From Burkholderiaceae bacterium (lineage in GTDB: Bacteria > Pseudomonadota > Gammaproteobacteria > Burkholderiales > Burkholderiaceae_C), in NCBI GenBank assembly GCA_017856435.1, contig JAFMFB010000001.1, positions 96,813 through 160,812 on the forward strand: a DNA stretch of 64,000 nucleotides, written 5' to 3'. The position numbers and the translations under genes were made by a program. The notes beneath the pieces are model-generated. The model made no database searches. It was given only the letters and a program-made list of their open reading frames with translations, and was not told the origin of the DNA. Below, in pieces: positions 1 to 7,148 of the stretch. Every line of letters begins with the position of its first letter. The first letter of the stretch is position 1.

Positions 1-387
1 CTGAGCCTGGGCGAAAAGGTTGCTGCCAAAGGCGGCAAACTACCTGCGATCTTTACGACCAACTGGTTTCGCAAAGGCGAGGATGGCAAGTTTGTCTGGC
101 CCGGGTATGGCGAGAACATGCGGGTGCTCAAGTGGATGATTGACCGTTTGGAGGATGAAGCCAAGGGTCTGGAGCATTTCTATGGGCTAAGCCCGGCGTA
201 TGAGGAGTTCAACTGGAACGGCCTGGACTTCAGTCTGGAACAGTTTAAGGCGGTTACCCACATTGACAGAAAGCAGTGGGCCGACGAGCTGAAATTGCAT
301 GATGCCCTGTTTGAGCAAATTGATGCCAGGCTGCCTCAGGCATTGCGCGATACCCGCCAGCGCATAGAAAAACTTCTGGCCGCTTGA
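1..387 (+). CDS. pckG: Phosphoenolpyruvate carboxykinase (GTP), C-terminal fragment
   Basis: Open from the first base of the window in frame 1, giving the last 128 residues of GTP-dependent PEP carboxykinase, which converts oxaloacetate and GTP to PEP, CO2 and GDP in gluconeogenesis. The diagnostic stretch is NWFRKGEDGKF followed by VWPGYGEN (residues about 21-39 of the fragment). In this family that region supplies the aromatic residues and the Asn that hold the guanine base; here the last aromatic is Tyr where the animal enzymes have Phe. The 5' part lies outside the window, so the start cannot be judged. A strong bidirectional terminator follows 17 bases after the stop. The family assignment is secure; the completeness of the gene is unknown. 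Confidence 0.93.
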   Translation: MSLGEKVAAKGGKLPAIFTTNWFRKGEDGKFVWPGYGENMRVLKWMIDRLEDEAKGLEHFYGLSPAYEEFNWNGLDFSLEQFKAVTHIDRKQWADELKLHDALFEQIDARLPQALRDTRQRIEKLLAA

Positions 388-404
388 AGTTCTCTGGGCC
401 CAAG

Positions 405-437
405 AAAAAAGGCCACTGCTAAAAGTGGCCTTTTTTT
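405..437. terminator. Bidirectional Rho-independent terminator between pckG and a convergent gene
   Basis: Stem AAGGCCACT/AGTGGCCTT with loop GCTAAA, flanked by A6 on the left and T7 on the right. It therefore reads as an intrinsic terminator on both strands, serving pckG (plus) and the small membrane protein gene ending at 451 (minus). Confidence 0.82.
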
Positions 438-450
438 GGGCTAAGTTGGA

Positions 451-870
451 TCAGCTCCGTGCGCGGTTGATGGCCGCTTGCAGGTCAGCCATCACGCGGG
501 GGTCCTGCTTGGCGAAATACCAGAGACGCTCATCAGCACGCTGGCGGGCCAGTTTGCGCGACCAGGCATCCATGGCGGCAATGGATTTGAGCGCCAGCTG
601 GCGGGTTGGGCTGGCCAGTAGCCCGATTGCAGCAAAACCAACCAACCACAGCATGACCCAGGCGGCCAGCAGGTGGCCATCCGCCCAGGTGTCGATTAGC
701 TGATCAGCAACCACCACCAGGGCAGCAACCATGGCAGCAAGCAACATGGTTGACAGGCCCTTGGCAAAGCTGAACTGCTTGCTGGCGCCAAGAATTACTT
801 CAACGAAGTTCTGTACCCGCTCTACGCCTGGGTGGCGAGTTGAGTAATTGATATTGACAAAGCTGGTCAT
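451..870 (-). CDS. Hypothetical inner-membrane protein, two transmembrane segments
   Basis: A 139-residue protein I cannot name. Two hydrophobic segments lie at about residues 41-58 (LSTMLLAAMVAALVVVADQ) and 68-87 (LLAAWVMLWLVGFAAIGLL). They are preceded by a polar N-terminus of about 35 residues and followed by a basic, helix-prone tail rich in Arg and Ala (about 90-139). The start is supported by AAGGGA about 7 nt upstream of the ATG. The gene is divergent from the LysR regulator and convergent with pckG, with which it shares a terminator. Nothing in the sequence suggests an enzyme. The divergent layout makes it a candidate target of the LysR protein, but that is positional inference only. 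Confidence 0.7.
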   Translation of the reverse strand: MTSFVNINYSTRHPGVERVQNFVEVILGASKQFSFAKGLSTMLLAAMVAALVVVADQLIDTWADGHLLAAWVMLWLVGFAAIGLLASPTRQLALKSIAAMDAWSRKLARQRADERLWYFAKQDPRVMADLQAAINRARS

Positions 871-964
871 GATTTATCCCTTGTGTGACATGTCAGCCAG
901 TTAACGGCTGAAATTGCTATGAGTGGATCTTAGGGTTAACTCTAGTATGGTTCAACTTTATATT

Positions 965-984
965 TGTGATGTACTACATTCACA
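965..984. promoter_or_regulatory. Imperfect palindrome upstream of the LysR gene, possible operator
   Basis: TGTGATGTA and TACATTCACA flank a central C, an imperfect inverted repeat with one extra T in the right arm, 16 nt before the LysR-gene ATG. LysR proteins bind such sites to control themselves and divergent neighbours. TATAAG at 990-995 could be a -10 element. Confidence 0.35.
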
Positions 985-1000
985 TAATCTATAAGTAAAT

Positions 1001-1954
1001 ATGCCGATAAATTTCAGAACCCTGGATCTGAACCTGTTGCGGGTCTTTGATGAGATCATGACAGAGCGCAGTTTGACAAGAGCTGCGAATAAGTTATCAC
1101 TCACTCAGCCGGCGGTGAGCAATGCTTTGCGACGTCTTCGGGAGGCCTTGGGGGATGATCTGGTTCGGCGTGGCCCAAGAGGTGTTGAGCCGACCCCTCG
1201 AGCCATGGTGCTATGGCCTATGGTTCAACAGGCCTTGTTGCAACTGAAGGAGAGCCTGGCGCCCGGTGAATTCATTGCAGCCAAGGCGACAAACACATTC
1301 GTGCTGGCCATGGCAGATGCAACGGCCGCGGAATTGATGCCGGGCTTGATCGGGGTGATGGACCGAGAGGCGCCGGGAGTCAGCATCCGGGTGGTGCCTC
1401 TGACAACACGGGACCCGCGTCGCCTGCTGGATGATGAAACGGCTGATTTGGCGATTGGCTATTTCCCGGCAGTAATTGCCGGGCTGACCGCACAGGCCCA
1501 GGCTGGTGAGGCAGTCAATTTTCAACATCAGAGGCTGTACGACAGCGACTATGTGTGTGTCATGAAGCGGGGCCACCCGGCCAGTCAGGTCGCGCTGACC
1601 CTGGAAAACTATTGTTCAGCGCGGCATCTACTGGTGAGCTTTTCTGGCCGTCCTTATGGATTCATTGATGAGGCGCTGACGGCTTTAGGAAGGCAGCGTC
1701 GTATTGTGCTGACGGTCAACCAGTTCTTTACTGCGGGGCGGGTGGTGGCCAATTCTGATTTGCTCACAGTTTTGCCACGACATTTTTTGAGTGTCACAGG
1801 GATCGAGGATGAGCTGATCGTGCGAGAGCTGCCCTTCAGGGTGCCGGCAGTCCATGTCGATGCGATCTGGAACAGACGAATGCAACACAGCAGTGCGCAC
1901 GCCTGGCTGCGAGGGGCTATCGCAAGCTTGCCGAGGCGGCTGAAGGCTGGATAG
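1001..1954 (+). CDS. LysR-family transcriptional regulator
   Basis: At 317 residues this is the usual LysR length. An N-terminal winged helix-turn-helix (about residues 8-66) contains the typical SLTRAANKLSLTQPAVSNAL segment, followed by a linker helix and a periplasmic-binding-protein-like effector domain (about 95-305). The start DLNLLRVFDEI and the effector-domain style resemble the NodD/LeuO-like branch. It is the only clear DNA-binding regulator in the window. It is transcribed away from the small membrane gene at 451-870 and followed by a UspA gene after 95 bases. A palindrome at 965-984 suggests autoregulation. The inducer and regulon cannot be inferred. No good Shine-Dalgarno precedes this ATG, but the HTH needs nearly all of the N-terminus, so the start should be right. 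Confidence 0.93.
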   Translation: MPINFRTLDLNLLRVFDEIMTERSLTRAANKLSLTQPAVSNALRRLREALGDDLVRRGPRGVEPTPRAMVLWPMVQQALLQLKESLAPGEFIAAKATNTFVLAMADATAAELMPGLIGVMDREAPGVSIRVVPLTTRDPRRLLDDETADLAIGYFPAVIAGLTAQAQAGEAVNFQHQRLYDSDYVCVMKRGHPASQVALTLENYCSARHLLVSFSGRPYGFIDEALTALGRQRRIVLTVNQFFTAGRVVANSDLLTVLPRHFLSVTGIEDELIVRELPFRVPAVHVDAIWNRRMQHSSAHAWLRGAIASLPRRLKAG

Positions 1955-1984
1955 ATCGCTCGATCAAGGGCTGAACTTTTTTGA

Positions 1985-2010
1985 CAGCCATCAACAAAGA
2001 GGGGTTGATG
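1985..2010. repeat. Hairpin in the lysR-usp gap
   Basis: CAGC-C-ATCAAC pairs with GTTGATGCTG (one bulged C) around an AAAGAGGG loop. No T-run follows. It immediately follows and partly overlaps TTGACA at 1981-1986, a consensus -35, so it may be an operator or mRNA structure for the usp gene rather than a terminator. Confidence 0.35.
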
Positions 2011-2049
2011 CTGGCTAAACTAAGGCTTCAATCAAGAAGGAGCCCGTAA

Positions 2050-2472
2050 ATGAAATTACTCTTGGCCGTTGATGGTAGCGACTACACCAAAAGAATGCTT
2101 GCCTATCTGACTACTCATGGCGAATTGTTCAACGCCGGTAATGACTTCACCATCTTCAATGTGCAGCCGGCCTTGCCGCCAAGGGCACGGGCTGCTGTGG
2201 GCAAGGAAATCGTTGACAAATATTATTCTGAAGAGGCCGAGAAGGTGTTGTCACCCGTCTCCAAATTTCTGATGCGTCATGGCATAGAGGTAAAAAGCCT
2301 GTGGAAGGTTGGGCATGCTGGTGAACAAATCGCCAAACTGGCCATGGCCGGCAAGTACGACATGCTGATCATGGGCTCACACGGCCATGGCTCGCTGGGT
2401 AATCTGGTGATGGGGTCCGTGGCCACCCAGGTGCTGGCCCATAGCAAGGTGCCGGTCCTGCTGGTTCGTTAA
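2050..2472 (+). CDS. Universal stress protein, UspA family
   Basis: A single-domain, 140-residue UspA-fold cytoplasmic protein. It opens with MKLLLAVDGSDYTKRMLAYL, the first strand and adenine-contact region, and ends with a G-x2-G-x9-G(S/T) type nucleotide motif: MGSHGHGSLGNLVMGSVATQVL (about residues 112-133). That motif predicts the ATP-binding class. Such proteins accumulate under starvation and oxidative or envelope stress; the exact role is rarely known. AAGGAG precedes the ATG at good spacing. A VOC gene begins 3 nt after the stop, so these are probably co-transcribed. Confidence 0.93.
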   Translation: MKLLLAVDGSDYTKRMLAYLTTHGELFNAGNDFTIFNVQPALPPRARAAVGKEIVDKYYSEEAEKVLSPVSKFLMRHGIEVKSLWKVGHAGEQIAKLAMAGKYDMLIMGSHGHGSLGNLVMGSVATQVLAHSKVPVLLVR

Positions 2473-2475
2473 GTC

Positions 2476-2922
2476 ATGTCAAGTTCAAACCAAGAAGCCA
2501 TGAACGCGCCCATACCCTTTCATTTGGCATTTCCGGTCAGCTCGCTCGAAAAAGCGCGCGCCTTTTATGGGGATATGTTGGGCTGCCCTGAGGGGCGGTC
2601 CTCAGACGAATGGGTTGATTTCAATTTTTATGGGCATCAGATCGTTGCGCACCTGTCACCCGATGAGGCCGGTCACCGCAACACGAGCGCGGTGGACAGC
2701 CACAATGTGCCGGTGCGCCATTTCGGTGCGGTGTTGCCAATGGCTGACTGGGAGCGACTTGCTGAAAAACTCAGTACGGCGGGTACCAAGTTCATTATCG
2801 AACCCTACATCCGCTTCAAGGGTCAGGTGGGTGAGCAAGCCACCATGTTTTTTCTCGACCCCTGCGGCAACGCGATTGAATTCAAAGCCTTTGCCGATCC
2901 CACGCGCCTCTTCGCCAAATAA
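2476..2922 (+). CDS. VOC-superfamily (glyoxalase/dioxygenase-like) protein
   Basis: A 148-residue two-module vicinal-oxygen-chelate fold. [24 protein letters not shown] (about residues 14-37) carries the first His, a second possible ligand lies in the ...QIVAHLS segment, and [16 protein letters not shown] ends the second module with the metal-ligand Glu. Members bind a divalent metal and act as isomerases, lyases or ring-cleaving dioxygenases, and the sequence does not say which. The ATG at 2476 lies 4 nt after the usp stop; a second ATG at 2509 would remove 11 unconserved residues and is a real alternative. The following flavin-reductase gene is 54 nt away. Confidence 0.85.
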   Translation: MSSSNQEAMNAPIPFHLAFPVSSLEKARAFYGDMLGCPEGRSSDEWVDFNFYGHQIVAHLSPDEAGHRNTSAVDSHNVPVRHFGAVLPMADWERLAEKLSTAGTKFIIEPYIRFKGQVGEQATMFFLDPCGNAIEFKAFADPTRLFAK

Positions 2923-2976
2923 TGCTGGACCAAAGGCCAAGGGACTTCAGTCTGACACTGCCCTGAGCGCCTTCAG

Positions 2977-3498
2977 ATGAGTCTCACTCATGGCCCATCC
3001 CTAGGCGCGCGAGCGCCTGATTTCTCTGCACTTGAGTTTCGGGCCGCCTTGGGCATGTTTGCAACCGGGGTGACCATCGTCACAGCCCGAGCAGCCAACG
3101 GCCGCCTCATCGGCATGACGGCCAACTCCTTCAACTCCGTCTCCATCCACCCGCCATTGGTCTTGTGGAGTCTGGCGCGCGCTGCTGGCTCACTGGCTGT
3201 GTTCAGCCAGGGGTCACACTACGCGATCAATGTGCTGGCGGCTGACCAGATGACCCTGGCACAACGCTTTGCCAGCAAGGACGTGGATCGATGGCAAGGT
3301 GTGGAATTCGTCGAAGGCCAGGCGGGTGCACCGCTGCTCAAGGGGGTTGTGGCCTCTTTTGAATGCTTCAACCGAAGCCGCTATGAAGAAGGCGACCATG
3401 TGATCTTCATTGGCGAGGTTGAGCGTTGCGCGCACCGTGCCGGCTCCTCACCCCTGCTCTACCATGGGGGGCGCTTCTTTGCCGAGCACCCGCTTTGA
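2977..3498 (+). CDS. Flavin reductase-like FMN-binding protein
   Basis: A 173-residue flavin-reductase-like split barrel. Typical features are FRAALGMFATGVTIVTAR (about 22-39), GMTANSFNSVSIHPPLV (about 46-62) and the C-terminal HVIFIGEV..LLYHGGRF block. Members are short-chain NAD(P)H:flavin oxidoreductases that feed reduced FMN or FAD to a partner monooxygenase, or act on their own. No large monooxygenase component lies beside it, so the partner is unknown; the FAD-dependent hydroxylase near 20.4 kb reduces its own flavin in its family and is an unlikely partner. It lies in a co-directional run (usp, VOC, this gene, DMT exporter) with short gaps. The ATG has no clear Shine-Dalgarno. Confidence 0.9.
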   Translation: MSLTHGPSLGARAPDFSALEFRAALGMFATGVTIVTARAANGRLIGMTANSFNSVSIHPPLVLWSLARAAGSLAVFSQGSHYAINVLAADQMTLAQRFASKDVDRWQGVEFVEGQAGAPLLKGVVASFECFNRSRYEEGDHVIFIGEVERCAHRAGSSPLLYHGGRFFAEHPL

Positions 3499-3513
3499 GA
3501 CCTGGCCCTGACC

Positions 3514-4422
3514 GTGTCACATCCCGAACGCAAGGACCATCTGGACTCACTGGCGGTGGGCTTGCTATTGGCCTGTTGTCTTTTCTGGGGCTTTCAGCAA
3601 GTCCTGATCAAAGCCACCCTGCCGTATATGGCGCCGGTCTTCCAGGCCGCACTTCGGTTTGCCGGCGCTGCCTTGCTACTTTGGTTGTGGTGTCTTTGGC
3701 GTGGCAAGCGATTGTTTGAGGCGGACAATTCCCTCTCAGCCGGCTTGCTGGCAGGTGTGCTTTTCGCCGCGGAGTTCGCCAGTATTTACATTGGCCTGCA
3801 ATTCACCACAGCCTCACGACTGACGGTCTTTCTCTACACCGCCCCTTTCTGGGTGGCCCTGTTGGTGCCGCTACGCGTGCCAACCGAGCGCTTGCGCCAG
3901 ACCCAGTGGCTGGGTTTGTTGCTGGCGTTTGCAGCAGTGGTGTTCGCCCTGCGTGACGGACTGACCTCGACGGCGCTGGGGGACCAAGCTTGGCTGGGTG
4001 ACGGACTGGCCCTGCTAGCCGGCCTGTTCTGGGGACTGACCACCGTGGTGATCCGTAGCAGCACGGCCCTGATGCGGGTATCTCCCGAAAAATTGTTGTT
4101 CTATCAGGTTGGGGTCAGCGCCCTGTTGCTGCCAGCGTTGTCGTTTGCATTGCAGGAGCCCTGGCGCTGGAGCCCGGGAGGCTTTGCCTTGGGGTCCTTG
4201 TTTTTACAAACAGCGGTGGGTGCATTTGCCAGCTACCTGGTCTGGATGTGGATGCTCGGGCGCTACCCGGCCACACGCATTTCGGTATTTGCATTTCTTA
4301 CACCACTCTTTGCCTTGCTGTTTGGCACCCTGTGGCTGGGTGAGCCGGTGACCCCGGGCCTGCTGTTGGCACTCATTGGCGTGGCCGCCGGCATTGTGCT
4401 GGTCAATCGCCGGCCCGCCTAG
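3514..4422 (+). CDS. DMT-family (EamA) permease
   Basis: Ten predicted transmembrane helices in two EamA repeats (302 residues), from LAVGLLLACCLFWGFQQVL at the N-terminus to LLALIGVAAGIVLVNRR at the end. Members export or import small metabolites and amino acids. The substrate is not deducible. The best start is GTG at 3514 (MSHPERKDHL), 15 nt after the flavin reductase stop. It is one of five DMT paralogues in this window. Confidence 0.9.
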   Translation: MSHPERKDHLDSLAVGLLLACCLFWGFQQVLIKATLPYMAPVFQAALRFAGAALLLWLWCLWRGKRLFEADNSLSAGLLAGVLFAAEFASIYIGLQFTTASRLTVFLYTAPFWVALLVPLRVPTERLRQTQWLGLLLAFAAVVFALRDGLTSTALGDQAWLGDGLALLAGLFWGLTTVVIRSSTALMRVSPEKLLFYQVGVSALLLPALSFALQEPWRWSPGGFALGSLFLQTAVGAFASYLVWMWMLGRYPATRISVFAFLTPLFALLFGTLWLGEPVTPGLLLALIGVAAGIVLVNRRPA

Positions 4423-4445
4423 CAATCGCGTCAAGAACGCCAGTC

Positions 4446-5468
4446 TCAGGACTGCTTTGGCCTGAGTAGCTCGAAGGCATTGCCAAAATAAATTTTGCGG
4501 GCATCTTCCTTGACCAGCTTCAAATCTTCAATCGAGCGGATGCCCTCGCGGATGAACATCGGCCCCTCTTCCGGGTCAAACGGGCAGTCGCTGGCGAAGA
4601 CCACTTTGCCTGGGCCAAAAAAATCAAGCCCGCAACGCAGGGCCGAAGCTGACCCGCCCAACACCGTATCGCCATAAAACATTTTGAAGTACTCGATCGG
4701 CGGCTTGGACAATCGTTTCAGAACATCTGCTTCGGCGCCATCCACGCTGCGACTGCCCAACTGGGCCCACAAAGTTTCCGCGCGGCCGGAAAAATACGGC
4801 AACATGCCACCGCAGTGGTGAGTGATCAGGCGCAGCTTGGGCAGACGCTCCAGCAGGCCGGAGAACACCATGCGCGACATGGCCACGCTGGTTTCGACGG
4901 GCCAACCCAGAACCTGCCAGATTTCGTACTTGGACTTGTCTTCGCCAGGATAGTCGGCTCGGTTGGCACCACGGGTCGGGTGCATCCACACCGGGCGTTG
5001 ATGATGGTTGGTAATGCGCTCAAAAATTTGAAACAGGTCCGGATCATCCAAGGCGCGGCCGTTGACGCTGGTCAGAATTTGTACGCCGCAGGCTCCCAGT
5101 TGTTCGATGGCGAAATCCATTTCTGCCAGGGCGGCCTCTGGGTTGTTCATCGGCAATGACGCCACGAAGGTGGGAAACTGTTTGGGCCAGCGACGGCAAA
5201 TTTCCGCCATGCCTTCATTGGCGACCCTCGCATAAGCGGGTGACGCCTGTGGGCCGCCCAGCATGTCGGGTGAAGGTACGGCCAGGGAGATCACCTGCTG
5301 GACTTCCGGCCAGGCGGCCAGCATCTCGACACGAGCCTCCATATCCCACAGCAGGCGTAAGTTGCTCATGCGTTTGACCATGCCGGGTTCCTTGCTGTGC
5401 TGTTTCACCAGCTCCAGGTAGGCTGTTGGCATTACATGGTTATAAATATCAATTTTCGGTTCGATCAC
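4446..5468 (-). CDS. Amidohydrolase-2 (ACMSD-like) family protein with Tyr in place of the first metal His
   Basis: With GTG at 5468 as start (AAGAG upstream, MIEPKIDIYNHVMP) the protein has 340 residues. It is a TIM-barrel amidohydrolase of the type that includes aminocarboxymuconate-semialdehyde decarboxylase and related decarboxylases or hydratases. Visible elements: His163 (VWMHPTRG), His217-His218 (LITHHCGG) and Asp294 (FASDCPFDP). In the family these are metal and catalytic residues, and the Pseudomonas enzyme, as I recall, uses His9, His11, His177, His228 and Asp294. Here position 9 is Tyr (IYNH) and only His11 remains of the HxH pair. An upstream ATG at 5546 would add 26 unconserved residues. 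It is divergent from the DUF3237/GrdB-like pair, which suggests a shared pathway. Substrate unknown. Confidence 0.85.
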   Translation of the reverse strand: MIEPKIDIYNHVMPTAYLELVKQHSKEPGMVKRMSNLRLLWDMEARVEMLAAWPEVQQVISLAVPSPDMLGGPQASPAYARVANEGMAEICRRWPKQFPTFVASLPMNNPEAALAEMDFAIEQLGACGVQILTSVNGRALDDPDLFQIFERITNHHQRPVWMHPTRGANRADYPGEDKSKYEIWQVLGWPVETSVAMSRMVFSGLLERLPKLRLITHHCGGMLPYFSGRAETLWAQLGSRSVDGAEADVLKRLSKPPIEYFKMFYGDTVLGGSASALRCGLDFFGPGKVVFASDCPFDPEEGPMFIREGIRSIEDLKLVKEDARKIYFGNAFELLRPKQS

Positions 5469-5586
5469 AATTAACTCTTCGTTGTTGAGATGGGTTATCG
5501 GGTCGGGGCAATCTATCCGATCGGGCCGAATATTTCCATAGGGCATTCCCTTGGCGACCTGACGGCAGAATGAGTCCCAGGTCGCT

Positions 5587-5592
5587 TATAAA
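5587..5592 (+). promoter_or_regulatory. -10-like TATAAA six bases before the DUF3237 gene start
   Basis: TATAAA, then six bases, then ATG at 5599, with no Shine-Dalgarno between. If used, transcription would begin at or next to the start codon (leaderless mRNA). No good -35 is visible. Confidence 0.4.
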
Positions 5593-5598
5593 TGGCAT

Positions 5599-6105
5599 AT
5601 GAAAGTGATTGAATCTGAAACACTGGCGCCCCCTGGCCTGGAGCATGTCGGAGATTTGTGTGTCTTTGTCTCTGCGCCCATCGAAGCTGGACAAATCATC
5701 GGACTCAACAGCCGGGGTCGGCGGCGCATCATCCCCATCACCGGCGGCCAGTTAACTGGTTCGCGTCTGCAGGGGCGTGTCCTGCCGGGCGGCGCCGATT
5801 TTCAGTTGGTGGTGTCAGAGACGGCGGCTGATCTTGACGCCCGCTACGTCATTGAGGTCGACAGCCCTGAGTTGGCCGGGGAACATATCTACGTGCAAAA
5901 CCGGGCCCTGCGCCGGGGCAGCGCCGCCGATATAGCCCGCCTAGTGCGTGGTGAACCGGTGGATCCCAAGGCGATCTATTTTCGCTGTGTGCCCACCTTC
6001 GAGGTGTCGAGCCCGGGACTTGCCTGGCTGACCGAGAGCTTGTTCATTGGCACTGGTGCTCGCTACCCGGATCGGGTGTTGATCAGCCTCTACCGGATCT
6101 GTTGA
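5599..6105 (+). CDS. DUF3237 (UPF0311) family protein
   Basis: A 168-residue protein of the DUF3237 beta-barrel family. It is recognised by the N-terminal pattern LCVFVSAPIEAGQIIGLNSRGRRR followed by IIPITGGQLTGSRLQGRVLPGGADF (about residues 23-68), and by the closing YFRCVPTFEVSSPGLAWL. The biochemical function of the family is unestablished. Its frequent place beside catabolic genes suggests a small-molecule binding or isomerase-like role, but that is inference. No signal peptide is seen. The stop overlaps a possible TTG start of the downstream GrdB-like gene and lies 26 nt before its better ATG, so the two are co-transcribed. The start lacks a Shine-Dalgarno and has a -10-like box six bases upstream. 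Confidence 0.85.
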   Translation: MKVIESETLAPPGLEHVGDLCVFVSAPIEAGQIIGLNSRGRRRIIPITGGQLTGSRLQGRVLPGGADFQLVVSETAADLDARYVIEVDSPELAGEHIYVQNRALRRGSAADIARLVRGEPVDPKAIYFRCVPTFEVSSPGLAWLTESLFIGTGARYPDRVLISLYRIC

Positions 6106-6131
6106 TCAGTAATGCGCGTGGCGAGCCTGAC

Positions 6132-7100
6132 ATGACACCGGAAGCTTCCAAAGAGTTTGGCTTTGCTCCGGACCTTGATGCCCCGATTCCCTATCTGCAA
6201 CGTATTCGCAGCTATTACCAGGGCCTGGGGTACGGGGCGCCCTATGCATGGGCCCACTACGCGCAGGTCCCGTTTCAACCCTTGAACCAGACTCTTTCAA
6301 GGGCGCGCATCGGCGTAATCACGACGGCCGCTCCCTATCAGGCCGATCGGGGCGACCAAAGACCGGGAGCGCCCTACAACGCGGCTGCAAAGTTCTACCA
6401 GGTCTATTCAGGCGATACCGCAACCGATCCTGATTTGCGCATTACCCATGTGGCAATCGATCGCACGCATACCCGGGGCGACGATCTGGGGGCTTATTTC
6501 CCCTTGGCTGCACTGAGGCGTGCCCTGGCACAGGGGCGGATTGGAGCGATTGCAGAACGGTATCACGGCTTGCCTACCAACCGAAGCCAGCGGGTAACCC
6601 TGGAGGTGGACGCCCCCGAGTTGCTGGCCCGCTGTCAGGCCGATGCCATCGATGCGGCGATCCTGGTGCCCAACTGCCCGATTTGCCACCAGTCGGTGAG
6701 CCTGGCCGCCCGACTGCTGGAGAGCCATGGCATTGCCACGGTCATCATGGGCTGCGCCAAGGATATCGTGGAGTATGTGGGGGTTCCCAGGCTGATGTTC
6801 TCTGACTTCCCCTTGGGCAACGCAGCCGGTCGACCCCATGACCCGTCCTCGCAAGACCTGACACTTGAGTTGGCCTTGCGCTTGCTGGAGGCGGCACCGG
6901 CGGCGAGAACAACCGTGCAGTCACCGTTGCGCTGGAGCGATAGCCCAGAATGGAAATTGGACTATTCCAACATCGAACGACTCAGTCCTCAGGATATTGA
7001 GGAGCGGCGTCGGGAGTTCGATCTGGCCAAGGAGCAGGCCAGGCAAATCAGGCAGGCTGAGGGCTCGCGTACCGAGCCCGAAGCCCGGCCTGGCGCATGA
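6132..7100 (+). CDS. GrdB/PrdB-like (glycine/D-proline reductase selenoprotein B-related) protein, Cys form
   Basis: A 322-residue relative of the B subunit of clostridial glycine, sarcosine, betaine and D-proline reductases. RIGVITTAAPYQ (about 59-70) matches the N-terminal strand. NCPICHQSVSLAARLL (Cys182, Cys185) lies where the clostridial enzymes carry their selenocysteine (U-x-x-C), so a CxxC pair replaces it. FSDFPLGNAAGRP follows as in the family. There is no in-frame TGA. Genuine reductases also need GrdA/GrdC/GrdD or processed partners, which are absent, so a reductase role is unproven. ATG 6132 has GGCGAG about 8 nt upstream; a TTG at 6102 overlapping the DUF3237 stop is possible. 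Pairing with DUF3237 suggests a joint function. Confidence 0.75.
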   Translation: MTPEASKEFGFAPDLDAPIPYLQRIRSYYQGLGYGAPYAWAHYAQVPFQPLNQTLSRARIGVITTAAPYQADRGDQRPGAPYNAAAKFYQVYSGDTATDPDLRITHVAIDRTHTRGDDLGAYFPLAALRRALAQGRIGAIAERYHGLPTNRSQRVTLEVDAPELLARCQADAIDAAILVPNCPICHQSVSLAARLLESHGIATVIMGCAKDIVEYVGVPRLMFSDFPLGNAAGRPHDPSSQDLTLELALRLLEAAPAARTTVQSPLRWSDSPEWKLDYSNIERLSPQDIEERRREFDLAKEQARQIRQAEGSRTEPEARPGA

Positions 7101-7148
7101 CCTGGCGCATGCAGCTGACCTCAGCGCCGCTCAAGGCGTGAGCAAGAT

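Noticed and set aside
2900..2980. Frame disruption or pseudogene between the VOC and flavin reductase genes
   Set aside because: Both genes have full-length family domains and intact ends; the 54-base gap is ordinary.
6132..7100. Selenoprotein hypothesis for the GrdB-like gene
   Set aside because: There is no in-frame TGA; the position aligned with selenocysteine is coded as Cys.
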